DNA of 64,000 bases from Adineta vaga (taxonomy: Eukaryota; Rotifera), in contig CP075497.1 in the NCBI GenBank assembly GCA_021613535.1, positions 3,472,001-3,536,000 of the forward strand, read 5' to 3'. Positions 1 through 11,095 of the stretch are shown here, piece after piece. The position numbers and the translations under genes were made by a program. Position 1 is the stretch's first letter. Each line of letters opens with the position of its first letter. The notes below the pieces were generated by a model that had not been told where the DNA came from, did not search any database, and saw only the letters and a program-made list of their open reading frames with translations.

Positions 1-347
1 TCTCTAAAATAAAACATCCTTTTGACTTATTTTGTGTACAAACGTAATTATATTGCTTTTTGTTCTCTCCACTTATTTTTCTGTTTCGACAACAAATGAC
101 AACTTATTCAACCGATCATGCTCTTTCTCTCTTCACTTACTAACTATAGGAAAATAATAGTCAAAGAAAAAAACTTCTTTGTACTTCACATCATTTCTTA
201 TTCCCTTCACATCATCATTTATTTCATCAGCAGTTACTTCTCATTTCCCTTCGCTTCCTACCACTCATTCTCTCACTTATTCACGTCTCGGCATTCACCG
301 TACTCTTTCATCTTTATTCCATCATCAAAAACATTCTTTTCACCCCG

Positions 348-1184
348 ATGCTATATTCACATCAAGATACAGGATCTCATCGCTCTTCATATTCATCTTC
401 ATACCAATATGAACCTCGATCAAATGTTCAACAACGACCATTACATTGGTGTATCATTCTTGTTTCACTTCTTTTCGTTTTTCTTCTTGTCATCGAATCA
501 GTTGCATTCGTTATTCTTGGTGCATGGCATCTCACAACTCGACATTTTCAAGACATGAACATCACATTTGCAAATCAAGTTCATCAACGTGAACTTACTT
601 TTGGTATTGTTCTTGTTTTGATTGGATCAATCGGTATTCTCATGAGTATTCTTGGTCTCATGGCTTTCTTCACTCTTCGATTGTTTTTGCTACGAGTTGT
701 GAGTAGAGTTGGGTGTGGGTGTGTGTATGAATGAATGTTTGTGAATTGTAGTTTGGAATATGCTTGTGGATAATGATGATCGCTGGAATTGCAATTGGTA
801 TCATTGGCATCATCTTTTCATGTATGCAAGATGAACTAAGAGGAATGTGATATATTTTGTTTGAATATTGTAGCACAAGTGAATGGATATATGCAACAGA
901 TGAGCAATACAAGTGTGAGTGATAGAAGTGTAAGTAGTGAATAGAACAATGATGATGTATTTGTTTGTTTTATAGTATGCAGAAGAAAAGTTTATGTTAG
1001 GAATGAACGGTGGTTTGGTAATGTTTATGAGTTTGATATTGGTAAGTTATTTGGATGGTGGAGAAGAGATGAAAGATTTGAAATAATTTATTTGATTTGT
1101 TAGATAATAGGAATAGTGATTGTTCGATGTATAACTGGAGATGTGAGTGTCTATGCAAGTGATCGGAAATATGGTGGTACATAA
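348..1184 (+). CDS. Four-helix membrane protein, copy 1 (unrecognised family)
   Basis: Five exons (348-698, 752-821, 874-929, 976-1041, 1104-1184) join in frame to 207 aa. The protein has a polar, Ser/Tyr-rich N-terminus (about residues 1-32) and four hydrophobic segments near 35-58, 84-108, 118-141 and 165-185. A short loop rich in Gln, Ser and Asn lies between segments 3 and 4. This is a tetraspan topology (MS4A-, claudin- or tetraspanin-like in outline), but I see no Cys-Cys-Gly or claudin signature, so the family is unassigned. All introns are 46-62 bp with GT..AG ends; the exon 2 donor (GTATGC) was chosen because reading on meets a stop in the second copy. A paralogue lies at 7927-8781 with almost the same exons; the two differ at the extreme N-terminus and in the last residues. 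Role inferred only as an integral membrane protein. Confidence 0.75.
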
Positions 1185-1562
1185 AGAAAAATTCGTATGT
1201 TTATACACGAATAAAAGATAGAAGAGACAAAGTGTAAATACTATTTTTATGGTGAAATATGTTGTTTTGTATATAATAAAAAGTCTAAGGGAAAGACAAA
1301 TGTCTATGACATTAGTAAACCAAGTTACATCATTGTATTTGATGTATACTTGCATATGATAAGGATAAAAATAGATGTGTTGATTATTCAATATAATGTA
1401 CGAGATATTCATCTATAGTAAATGTCAAAGACGTCAACACCTGATGAAACATATAGAGAAGAATGATAACTAAATAAAAAAAGAAGTTTGCTCTTATGGG
1501 AAGTAATATTTTTCTATATAAGTGCACATCTATTTATGTTATACAGTTAGAAATCGAATAAT
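1185..1562. other. Intergenic: 3' side of tetraspan gene and ADAM promoter
   Basis: No coding potential was seen. The sequence is AT-rich and ends with a TATA-like element just before the metalloprotease gene. Similarity to the second tetraspan copy stops inside the preceding last exon. Confidence 0.6.
1515..1522 (+). promoter_or_regulatory. TATA-like box of the ADAM gene
   Basis: A TATATAAG sequence lies about 40 bp upstream of the signal-peptide-like ATG at 1563. The spacing suits a TATA promoter with a very short 5' leader, and it favours translation starting at 1563 rather than 1618. Confidence 0.45.
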
Positions 1563-4395
1563 ATGGCTTTAGCATTACTCTTATTCTTATTGATTAGTTT
1601 AAATTTAATCGTTTTGAATGATTCTGCATCATCATTCACCATCATCATCATTTGATATAACATTAAATATTGATGGTATTAACAATCAATTTCGATTTGT
1701 AGAAGCATCGAAATTCACTGAAAATCAGCATATACCTGCAGTGATTATTCTTGATGATGAAAAAAATCCAACTATCTTAAATTCATCTTTTCCACCTTCT
1801 ATTCAAACGTTTCAATTAGATTCTGATGCAAATTCATTTGGTTTTGCTGGTGTAATCAATAATACAACTCCCGAACCAAATCTTTTATATGCTATGATTC
1901 AAACATCGAGTGGATCTGTTTATGATATTGTTCCATCGAAATCATCACAACAAACACGAACAAAACGATCTTTAGTTAATTCTTATATAATTCGAACGAA
2001 AAATTCTATTCTTGATCATGCATATGTAACTATTGAATGGAATAATCATCGTCAACGACGTGAAGTCGCTGTTGATGTCGAAACGAGTACAATGGATTTC
2101 GAGACAGAACAAACTAGATTACCTGCTTCAGAAAGTTTCGGTTCATCAACACTTCCTTCTGTATCAATGCCTGATACAATTGAAAATATAACAATACCTT
2201 CAGCTGAAAATGATACCGAATTATTTATAAATATGACAATGGAAACAACAACACCACGACCCATTCCAGAAAAGTCTCGTCATATATATTTAGAAATTAT
2301 AGCTGTTATTGATAGTTTAATAACTAATGATCTTCGAGCTTTATTAAATAAAACTGAATATGAAACAATTGAAATTCTTAAATTATACTATATTCATATA
2401 TTTATGGGTGTTGAACAACTTTATCGACAATCATTAATTTATGAAACACTTGATGTGCATATTCGTTTGAATAAAATTATTTTTGCTACTGATAAACATC
2501 GTCTTCCATGGGAATCATTTAAAAATATTACATCTTTGACTAAAATATATCGACAAACGCCAAATAATGTGCATTTACGACCAAATATTAGTATGAGTCT
2601 TCTGAAATCCTTACATCAAGCTTATAAAATCGATAAATTCGATAAACAATTCTTTACGAATGAAGCTGATCATATTATAACTTTTACTCGTTTAGATCTT
2701 ATCGATGGCGCTGGTTCTGCTTATGTCTTAGGTGCTTGTCTACCATTATATAAATATTCCATTGTTCAAGAAGATTTAAATTCATATTCAGTCATTATAA
2801 CAGTAACACATGAATTGGGACATAATTTAGGTTTAGATCATGATGAAATAGAAAATAATTGTAATGATCCACGTTTTCGATATATTATGTCACCGAAAAA
2901 TATGAATACAGCTGATCGTCGTCAATTACCAAACTTTTCCGAATGTTCTATTTCACAATTGAATCGTTTTGCTGATACAACAAGTACAACTTGTTGGAAA
3001 AATTCGATAATTAGTACAAGAAATGATACGAAACTCGAAAAAATACGAGAAATTATTTCCATGAATTTAGGCGGAATCATAAATGTTCATCAACAATGTC
3101 AATTACAATATGGTTTACGATCAGTTCCATTTATTTCTGTCACATATGCTAGTAAAAATCATTCATTATACGAAGAGAATCTTTGTAATCAATTACGATG
3201 TTTTAAAACACCAGAAGATGATTATATGTATTGGCAAGATGGTGCATTCGATGGTTCGGTTGATCATACTTCTTCTTCTCTTCGAAAAAAGTTTTCTTTT
3301 TTTCATTTGTAGGAACTCTATGTGGTGAAAATCAAGTATGTCATCAAAAACAATGCGTATCAACAAATCAAACAATGAAAGAAACCGATGTAGCTCTTTG
3401 TCCTTATGGAGATTTATTTGTACCAATACCTATGTTAAATCTACTCGATAGATATTCCTCGGGAAATATGTTATGTGCTGATGCATTAGATCTTCTTCGA
3501 ACACGTGGATTAAATATAACATATTTATGTTATGATTCAAGTTTGCCTTTTCGTCGACTTTGTTGTGAAGAATGTAAAAAGTAATGATCAAAAGTCAAAT
3601 CATTCTTTGAAAACTTCATTTCTCCTTTTTTTTCTTGTAGACATTCGATTCCTGAATGTGGTGATCTTCATACTCGATGTCCCATGTTTCAAAAGTATTG
3701 TGAAATGCAATATATGCGTATCAATGGAGTACCGATTACAGAATTATGTCCTTATACTTGTGGACAATGTCCCCATTTACCTCCACCACCGCCTCCACTC
3801 ACATCTACAACAACCGCAGAAACAACAGTAAGTTTCTTCGAAATGAAAATATATTGACGAAATAAAAATATTCATTTAGACCTTGAAAAAAGTATTGGCA
3901 ACAAAGAAAACTACAACTACAAAAAAGCCGAAATTAACGACACCAAAACCCCGAAAATATGTGAAACAAGAAAAGTTCGACAAATTTTCCTGTATTGATT
4001 CGGCTGATTGTTCTGAACTTGTCAAAGTTTATTCAAAATTAAAAAAGAATGTTAAAAATTGGTGTTCCGAACATTCAACTATGGTTCATGGTAAATACTT
4101 CGCTGAAGTATGTCCAAAATATTGTTCATTATGTAACATCACATCGGAATGTGAAGAATATAAATTATGTCGAAATAATGGTACATGTATTAAAAATGAA
4201 CATGGAACATATCAATGTTTATGTAAAGCATCGAAATTTTATTATGGAACATTATGTGAATATCGTCGAACATGTTTAGATAATCCATGTTCTTCCAAAA
4301 CTGAATATTGTTTTCAAACACAAGGTGAAAATTATGTTTGTTTATCAAAAGAAGATAAAGATCAAATGCGTATAATTTTAAATAAGAAAAAATAG
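1563..4395 (+). CDS. ADAM/reprolysin-type (M12B) metalloprotease with ShK-like and EGF modules
   Basis: A secreted zinc endopeptidase. The main reading frame opens at 1618; exons 1618-3241, 3313-3580, 3641-3827 and 3880-4395 join in frame to 864 aa. Counting from 1618, a prodomain leads to basic furin-like sites (RTKR, then RQRR) at about 115-145. The catalytic domain carries HELGHNLGLDHDE at 398-410 (three zinc His, catalytic Glu, M12B Asp) and the Met-turn YIMSP near 422-426. A Cys-rich part beginning DGTLCGENQVC resembles ADAMTS-type domains. It is followed by several six-Cys ShK-like modules, a Pro/Thr linker and an EGF-like module (CRNNGTC). No membrane anchor is visible, so it is probably secreted. 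The start is unsettled: an ideal signal peptide begins at ATG 1563 in another frame. An intron 1597-1702 would join it in phase but removes prodomain sequence. It converges on the GH18 gene with 69 bp between stops. Confidence 0.88.
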
Positions 4396-4464
4396 TTTTT
4401 CTCTCTCGTTTTTTTTCAAGAATATTTTGTTCAAGTTTTGTTTTTTCTTGGAAAAGGAAAGAAT

Positions 4465-6208
4465 TTATACAAGAAGAAATAAAAATTGAAATAAAACACA
4501 TGGAATTATATAGATTGATTCGATTATATGAGCAGAATTGTTTCCACGACGAGGATTTCGATAGGGTCCAATATTTGCACCAAAATAATCAGTACGAGGT
4601 ATTTTCCATTTTGGTGTTATATTTTTTGTACGATTTCTTGCTGCTGTTGTTGTATTCAATGGTGGCGTAGTTAATGGTACACATGAAACAGTATAATTCG
4701 ATGTTAATTCTTTAACAAGAGAAACAATAGGAAATTTTCCGTGATTACATAATTGACCAGCACTATCATCAAAATTGACAGGATAGATTACAATACCACC
4801 TAGACGTTGTTCTTTTGCATAATTGACCTATTGACAGAGAAGTAAAAATCAAGTTCAATTTTGAAAAAATTGTTTTTTTTCTATTTACTTTAAGTTCCAT
4901 ACTTTGTAAATCATCATAACCAATGACTTCGTCGCCTAGGAAAGGAAAAGATATCGTTCATTGAAAGAAAATGATCGTTCAGAAAATAAAAGATAACCTT
5001 TAGTCATAATTGGTACTTTACGATCGTCAAGAAAAACTCGTTGCCAACCAGAATTCGTATTTCGACAAAGCTATAAAAATATCGATAGAAAAATAATCTT
5101 CTTATTCAATTTTCTATTACTTCTGTATAGGGAACACTGCCTACACTTGAAGCAGGACTACCAATATCATGTACATCACTAGTTAAACGAAATTTTTTTC
5201 CAAATGTTGGTAAACCAAGTGTTAATTTCGACGGTTCAATTCCAGTACCAACAATATATTTAATTGCTGAATCCTAATTGAAGAAAGAAAAGAAAACGAG
5301 CATAAATCATAAAATAAGAAAAGAAAAAAGTCGAACTTGATTCAAATCTTTTTCATCATCTGTAGCACCAACTGCTGGCATTAAAGCACTATGATGTTCA
5401 GCAATTTTATCACGTGAACCTCGATAATCATATGTTTGAACATTAAGCCAATCAGCACATCTATAATTCAATAGAAACAATGAAATTGATGGGGAATCTG
5501 AGAGCTTACTTTGCAAGTTCATCTAATTCAAAACGTGATTCAAGTTGTTTTTTCACTCCAGAAATAGTTATTGTAAGTAATAAACGTGTTCGTCCTGTTC
5601 GACTGGCTTCTTCTGTATATTCTTCTTGGAGATCCTATTGAATATTCAATGAAATTTATCACTTTTAATCTGATCTCTATGAAAATCTTACTTTACAAAG
5701 TACAGTAAATCGTTTTTTATCTTCAATCAATGGTGGATTCGGTGATGAGGGTGGTCCTAATGCTTCACTTGGCTCAAAATTTAAATCAATTCCATCGAAT
5801 TCATGTGTTCGTAATAATTTCGTTGTTGAAATAACAAATTTTTGACGAGAATCATCTTTCGACATCATTTCATTTGCTCGTCGAATAGCATAATCTTGTC
5901 CGCCAACTGCTAACATAACTTTCAAATCTGGATCTTTATTATTCTTAAATTCTTTCAAAGGATTATTCCATACACCTAGAAAAAAGACAAATCATCTTTC
6001 TTCTCAATCAATTAATCAATATTTACTCACCAGTAAGTGTATTATCATCTTCAATTCGTGCGAATGTATAGACAATATGTGTACAGTTTTTTGCTTCAGG
6101 ATGAATGCCAGTCCAAGATGAAAAATAACAGATTATTTTAAATTCTCCTCCACAATCTGCATTTATCAATGAGAAAATTAAACTTAATAGAAACAATGTA
6201 AAATTCAT
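4465..6208 (-). CDS. Chitinase-like GH18 protein with probable GPI anchor
   Basis: Eight exons (6208-6031, 5975-5692, 5634-5510, 5460-5337, 5273-5121, 5070-4998, 4935-4889, 4827-4465) join in phase to 448 aa, with short introns. Residues 1-17 form a signal peptide. The GH18 barrel shows the strand-3 motif KVMLAVGG (78-85) and the strand-4 catalytic motif at 120-127, which reads DGIDLNFE instead of the family DxxDxDxE. The proton-donor Glu127 is kept, but the third acidic position (125) is Asn. The fold continues through WLNVQTYDY, LGLPTFGK and GGIVIYPVNFDD, all typical GH18 positions. After a Thr/Asn-rich stretch the protein ends in about 20 hydrophobic residues, as GPI-anchored proteins do. 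It may be a weak chitinase or a chitin-binding lectin at the cell surface. It converges with the ADAM gene; no shared regulation is evident. Confidence 0.9.
4478..4483 (+). other. Polyadenylation signal AATAAA of the ADAM gene
   Basis: AATAAA lies 83 bp beyond the metalloprotease stop. It falls inside the last coding exon of the opposite-strand GH18 gene, so the 3' ends of the two transcripts probably overlap. Confidence 0.4.
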
Positions 6209-7681
6209 TGTCGATACGTGGACAATGAATGATTATGTCCGAATGTAAGCAACAACGTCAATGCGAAAAAGAGGGTGAAAAAATATTTTCATCGAAAAAA
6301 CTTTGCATCCCACAAACAATGAATTACGTTACGATGATTTCGTATCCCGTTCATTAAATAAATATAGGCTCAAACGATTAGTTCGCTTCTTTCTTTTCTT
6401 CTTTTATCGGGACGATACAGCTACATGAATGTTACACTATTGACTAAGATTCATACAAAAGAATTTACTCGAATTCATAACATACTAGTTTGATTTTATT
6501 TGAATGATCAAGTCAAAAACAGTGAACAGAGATTTGAAAGAATATTGATGCGTTTCGTTTTGAACAATTATAATGACAGATGATTATTTTGATTGATATA
6601 AATGTAAAGTTAATCTTTTATTAAATAATATGTATAACGGTGTTTGGTTTTTTTCCAAACCAGTCTTGTTTTATATATTAACTTTTATTCATGTACTGAT
6701 TATAATAGAATTGTTTTGATGTTCTAAAACAGCTCATGTTATGACATCATGTTTTTCATCTCACACACAGTAGCTAATTCAGATGAAATGATCTTCTTTC
6801 TTAGGTTTCTCGAAGACACGAAATCAGAGTGAAAGAAAAAAAGGAAAAAAGAAACATCGACACATTCAAGAGATGGTATTAGGAAAGAAGACATCACGAG
6901 GATCGTTTACTCTTCGAATGGTAAAAGTCGTTCTATCGAATGCGAACATTGCTCATATAGTAAATATTCTTCCCTAAAGGTATATTTTTTCTCAAACAAT
7001 AAGTTCTTTAATATTTCAAATGCAAGGAAATATGCATGAATAATTCTTTAATCAACTATAAATAAATCATGATATTTAAAAGTACAATCTTATGATCTTT
7101 ATTCGTATGAAAGTATTTTCTACTATCAAAATATAAAACAAAAACTTCAAAATAAACTGAACCAATGATATTATTGATGTACATAGGAAGTAAAGTATGA
7201 TCGGACATGTAACAAGAATTTTCTGAAAATATCGTTTATTTATATCAGTTTATGAAAAGAACCAAAGTATATTTGACAGAGCAGAATTTGTTTTTTTGGT
7301 CTTTCAAAACATTATAACTATCTATGAGGAAATGGGTATAATTAAAGTTAAGCCTGTTCATTATTATGTCAACGGTGGTATTATTATCATTTGAACTTTC
7401 TATTAGACTTCAAAATCAAACTAGCTCCTTGTGAGATCATTGAGTACATAATTACAATTTGGCACAATAGAAAACCTGTACTTACATAGAACTATTTTCA
7501 GTCTTCTTTTTATTTTCATATATAAACATCATATTCTAGCGTTATGTCAAAGATTAGTGTTACTATTCAACAGAAAAACTCTTTCAAATACTTGATTTAC
7601 TAACGAATTCTGTTTCTTATTTCTCATTCAAACCATGTACACTTATATCTTCTATCCTATACTTCAACATAATTATCTCTC
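6209..7681. other. Intergenic, no gene seen
   Basis: About 1.5 kb of AT-rich sequence holding the 5' region of the GH18 gene on one side and the duplicated 5' flank of tetraspan copy 2 on the other. I found no reading frame, RNA gene or clear repeat. Confidence 0.5.
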
Positions 7682-8757
7682 TTTTCGACAACAAGTGACA
7701 ACTTATTCAACCGACCTTGCTCTTCCTTTCTTCACTTACTAGACTAGAGGAAAATAATATTCAAGAAAAGAACTCCTCTATACATCACATCATCATCTAT
7801 TTCATCACTAGGTATTTCTCATTTCCCTTCGCTTTCTATCACTCATTCTCTCACTTATTTACGTCTCGGCATTCACCGTACTCATTCATCCTTATTCCAT
7901 CATCAATAACATTCTTTTAGCCGTCGATGTTATATCATCAACAATATATGGAATCCCGTCGTTATTCATATTCATCTTCATACCAATATGAACCTCGATC
8001 AAATGTTCAACAACGACCATTACATTGGTGTATCATTCTTGTTTCACTTCTTTTCGTTTTTCTTCTTGTCATCGAATCAGTTGCATTCGTTATTCTTGGT
8101 GCATGGCATCTCACAACTCGACATTTTCAAGACATGAACATGACATTTGCAAATCAAGTTCATCAACGTGAACTTACTTTTGGTATTGTTCTTGTTTTGA
8201 TTGGATCAATCGGTATTCTCATGAGTATTCTTGGTCTCATGGCTTTCTTCACTCTTCGATTGTTTTTGCTACGAGTTGTGAGTAGAGATGAAATGAGTGT
8301 GTGTGTATGTATATGTATGAATGAATGAAAATTTGTGTATTCTAGTTTGGAATATGCTTGTGGATAATGATGATCGTTGGAATTGCAATTGGTATCATTG
8401 GCATCATCTTTTCATGTATGCAAGATGAACTAAGATGAATGTGATATATTTTGTTTGAATATTGTAGCACAAGTGAATGGATACATGCAACAGATGAACA
8501 ATACAAGTGTGAGTGATGGAAGTGTAAGTAGTGAATAGAACAATGATGATGTATTTGTTTGTTTTATAGTATGCGGAAGAAAAGTTTATGTTAGGAATGA
8601 ACGGTGGTTTGGTAATGTTTATGAGTTTGATATTGGTAAGTTATTTGGATGGTGGAGAAGAGATGAAAGATTTGAAATAATTTATTTGATTTGTTAGATA
8701 ATAGGAATAGTGATTGTTCGATGTATAACTGGAGATGTGAGTGTCTATGCAAGTGAT
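7682..8757 (+). repeat. Dispersed duplicate of 78-1160 (tetraspan gene plus 5' flank)
   Basis: The 5' flank, all five exons and the introns of the tetraspan gene at 348-1184 recur here. Exon 1 is almost unchanged from residue about 13 onward, while introns and the untranslated flank show small differences. Similarity ends within the last exon, right after the shared codons for ASDR. Confidence 0.85.
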
Positions 8758-8781
8758 CGAATATATCATCGGTCACAATAA
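7927..8781 (+). CDS. Four-helix membrane protein, copy 2
   Basis: Five exons (7927-8277, 8346-8415, 8468-8523, 8570-8635, 8698-8781) give 208 aa. It is the paralogue of 348-1184, with the same four membrane segments and the same splice phases. The first 12 or so residues differ (MLYHQQYMESRR against MLYSHQDTGSHR), and the tail ends IYHRSQ instead of KYGGT. In this copy exon 2 cannot be read through, because TGA follows shortly, which fixes the exon 2 donor at GTATGC in both genes. The coding sequence is intact, so both copies are probably functional. The family is not recognised and the function unknown beyond a membrane protein. Confidence 0.75.
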
Positions 8782-9291
8782 AATGGGAATAGAAGTTTTT
8801 CTGGCTATTAACAGCAACAGATCTGAAATAATTATAAGCTGTTATTTGATCATGATGTTCACGTGAATGTGTTTCATATTATTATCTAGATTAGAAACAA
8901 CTAAGACGATTTTTGCATCCTATATACATATAAGTTGTACGTGTAATAGAAATATTGTGTTGGATCATATGGGAAAAAATGAAGTTTCGTATTTCAACCC
9001 TATTGATATGCTCAATAATTTTATGTCGAAAATGTAAATATTTTGCATGCTTTGATATTCTTCATTAACTTATCTACCATCAATAAATTACCATTTGTAG
9101 CGTAACTTATTTATGTAAAATATATATATATATACAATAAACGTTGTTTCAGTTTTCTTTTTACATACATCTTTGTATATAACAATACAAATCAAAAGAA
9201 AAATGTTACATGACAAAAAAATAAAAACAATTTCTGAATTTAATCTATTTTATCCAACACATCTGCACGTATAAAATACAATTCTTTAATA
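8782..9291. other. Intergenic, no gene seen
   Basis: AT-rich stretch with a (TA)n run near 9121-9133. The two flanking genes end here from opposite strands, and no coding frame was found. Confidence 0.5.
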
Positions 9292-9858
9292 TCATAATCT
9301 TGTTTCAATTTCTTCATTAACTCTATTGGATAATTCTGGAAGATCATCTCTTTGTTTTAAAAATTCAATCCATTGTTCCAATGAACACGTATGAAATAGA
9401 TCAGTTGCAAAACGATGATCATCACTTGGATTAATTACAACTAATTTTTCAATATTCATTGTACATCGTATATTGACTAATTTCGTTTTTGAATCACGTA
9501 TAAGATTACGTTCATCTTTCAATTCACGACGTGTACAAAAATTCGCAAAACCCCATGAAAAATTATTCGACGGAAATGCTCGTCGTTGAGTACATTTATT
9601 ATTAAATATAATTAGAGATTGTTTTGTTGTTGTAATCATCGATATTGTATACGATGTTATAGCACATGGTGCACCATCGGTTAATGTTAAATAAATGCCT
9701 AAATTTGTTGGATGAGATCGATCAATTTGTAAACGCCATGTACTATTACTCTTTTCCGAATAAAATAATGGACCATAAAGCCAATCATCTTTTAATAATT
9801 TCAATTGTTTGTAATCAAATAGACAATTAAATTCGAGAAATTCATTTATTGTCACCAT
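9292..9858 (-). CDS. MATH-domain (TRAF-like fold) protein
   Basis: A single-exon frame of 188 aa starting at ATG 9858. From about residue 40 the pattern fits a MATH domain: a WRLQI strand, a YLTLTDG segment, then SWGFANFCTRREL followed by KTKLVNIRCTM. The last parts correspond to the family's GWG..F....L and D.L.I.C.V blocks seen in SPOP-type proteins. No BTB domain follows: the C-terminus is a charged stretch of about 50 residues. MATH domains bind short peptides and often choose substrates for ubiquitin ligases, so an adaptor role is possible but not shown. It could also be a fragment of a larger MATH-BTB gene, although the frame is intact and has its own ATG and stop. Confidence 0.65.
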   Translation of the reverse strand: MVTINEFLEFNCLFDYKQLKLLKDDWLYGPLFYSEKSNSTWRLQIDRSHPTNLGIYLTLTDGAPCAITSYTISMITTTKQSLIIFNNKCTQRRAFPSNNFSWGFANFCTRRELKDERNLIRDSKTKLVNIRCTMNIEKLVVINPSDDHRFATDLFHTCSLEQWIEFLKQRDDLPELSNRVNEEIETRL

Positions 9859-11095
9859 TGTTCAATGAGAAATAAATGCTTTTTGATCTGAACTAAAAAA
9901 TTTTAACAAAAGAATCAATAGATTTCTTCTTTTTTTTTGTATTGACAAAATATTTTTTCTATTAGAACGGATAAAATACTGTAACCTTGGATTTCTATTG
10001 AGATTCGATTATAACAAGCATACAAACTCAAGATTGTTTCGAGGCAATTTCATAATCAATATATTTACATTTACCTGTTTGGATAAATCACTGATGAAAT
10101 TCTGTTCTGGAATAGATTCCACAACTACCAACCAAATAAGAAACTTGAGTCAATATAGCTGAGAATCTTATTGGTAGCTATCACTATCAATGAAGGAGAA
10201 CCGAATAGAGAATGAGGAACGCACAGACATACATATACTCACAAACATAGAGCCCGATTTTTTTTTATTTGTACGATTTTATGTTATTATGACGCATGAA
10301 GAAGAAGAAGAAGAAGAAACAGAACAGAAATAAACAGAAACCTAATCAAATGCAAAGACAGTATGAGAAAATATGACTCATTAATACTCAGCAAATGCAT
10401 GATTTGAATTGTTTATAAGACATATTATGATACATAATTCTTATCTATCGATGATAGGAATATTTCAAATGATTGCCTGAGAATGTTAAACTTATCAGTA
10501 CATCTTTTCTTTTTATCGATAAACAATATGAGAAATCAAATGTCATTCATTCATTAATCGTATAGATTCACATGTAGAAACAAGATAAACTCGATCTTCC
10601 TTCCGTGATGCATATGATCGTCGAACGACAAGTTTTGTTTTTTTCTTTAATTAATAAAGATTTCTTTATTTTTCTCCTAATTTTTTTCAGCAAAAGAGAA
10701 AAAAACACATCAATCAATTAACTTTCCACAGAAAAATTAGTGATTGAAAAAATAATAGAAGAAAATACATATATGAATAGAAAAACAAAAAAAAAATGTT
10801 TCAGTGCGAATACAAGAAAGAATCGTCCACAGATGAGAATATCAACATTGTAGTTCATTTCAAGAATACAAAAAAACAAATTAAGATAAGAAAAGAAAAC
10901 CGCAACCATACATAGGTTTATATGTATATGTAGATAGAATCAATCCATCAATGTTTGACTAGTAAATTAAATGATAATAAAACTGAAGTTTCGAAGTTAA
11001 TTTTGAAGTAATAAATTTGTCGTAGTATTAATGGCATATAATGCCTCAGAAAGAGAATTTTCAGACTAAATGAAAATAGTTACATAGAAGATAGA
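9859..11095. other. Intergenic, simple repeats only
   Basis: No gene was found. A (GAA)n run lies near 10300-10318 and several poly-A/T tracts are present. The right part carries the 3' end of the Cramped-like gene. Confidence 0.5.

Noticed and set aside
118-558. Open frame of 146 codons over the first tetraspan exon
   Set aside because: It overlaps the real exon in another frame and is low-complexity Phe/Ser/His; the frame from 348 is conserved in the second copy.
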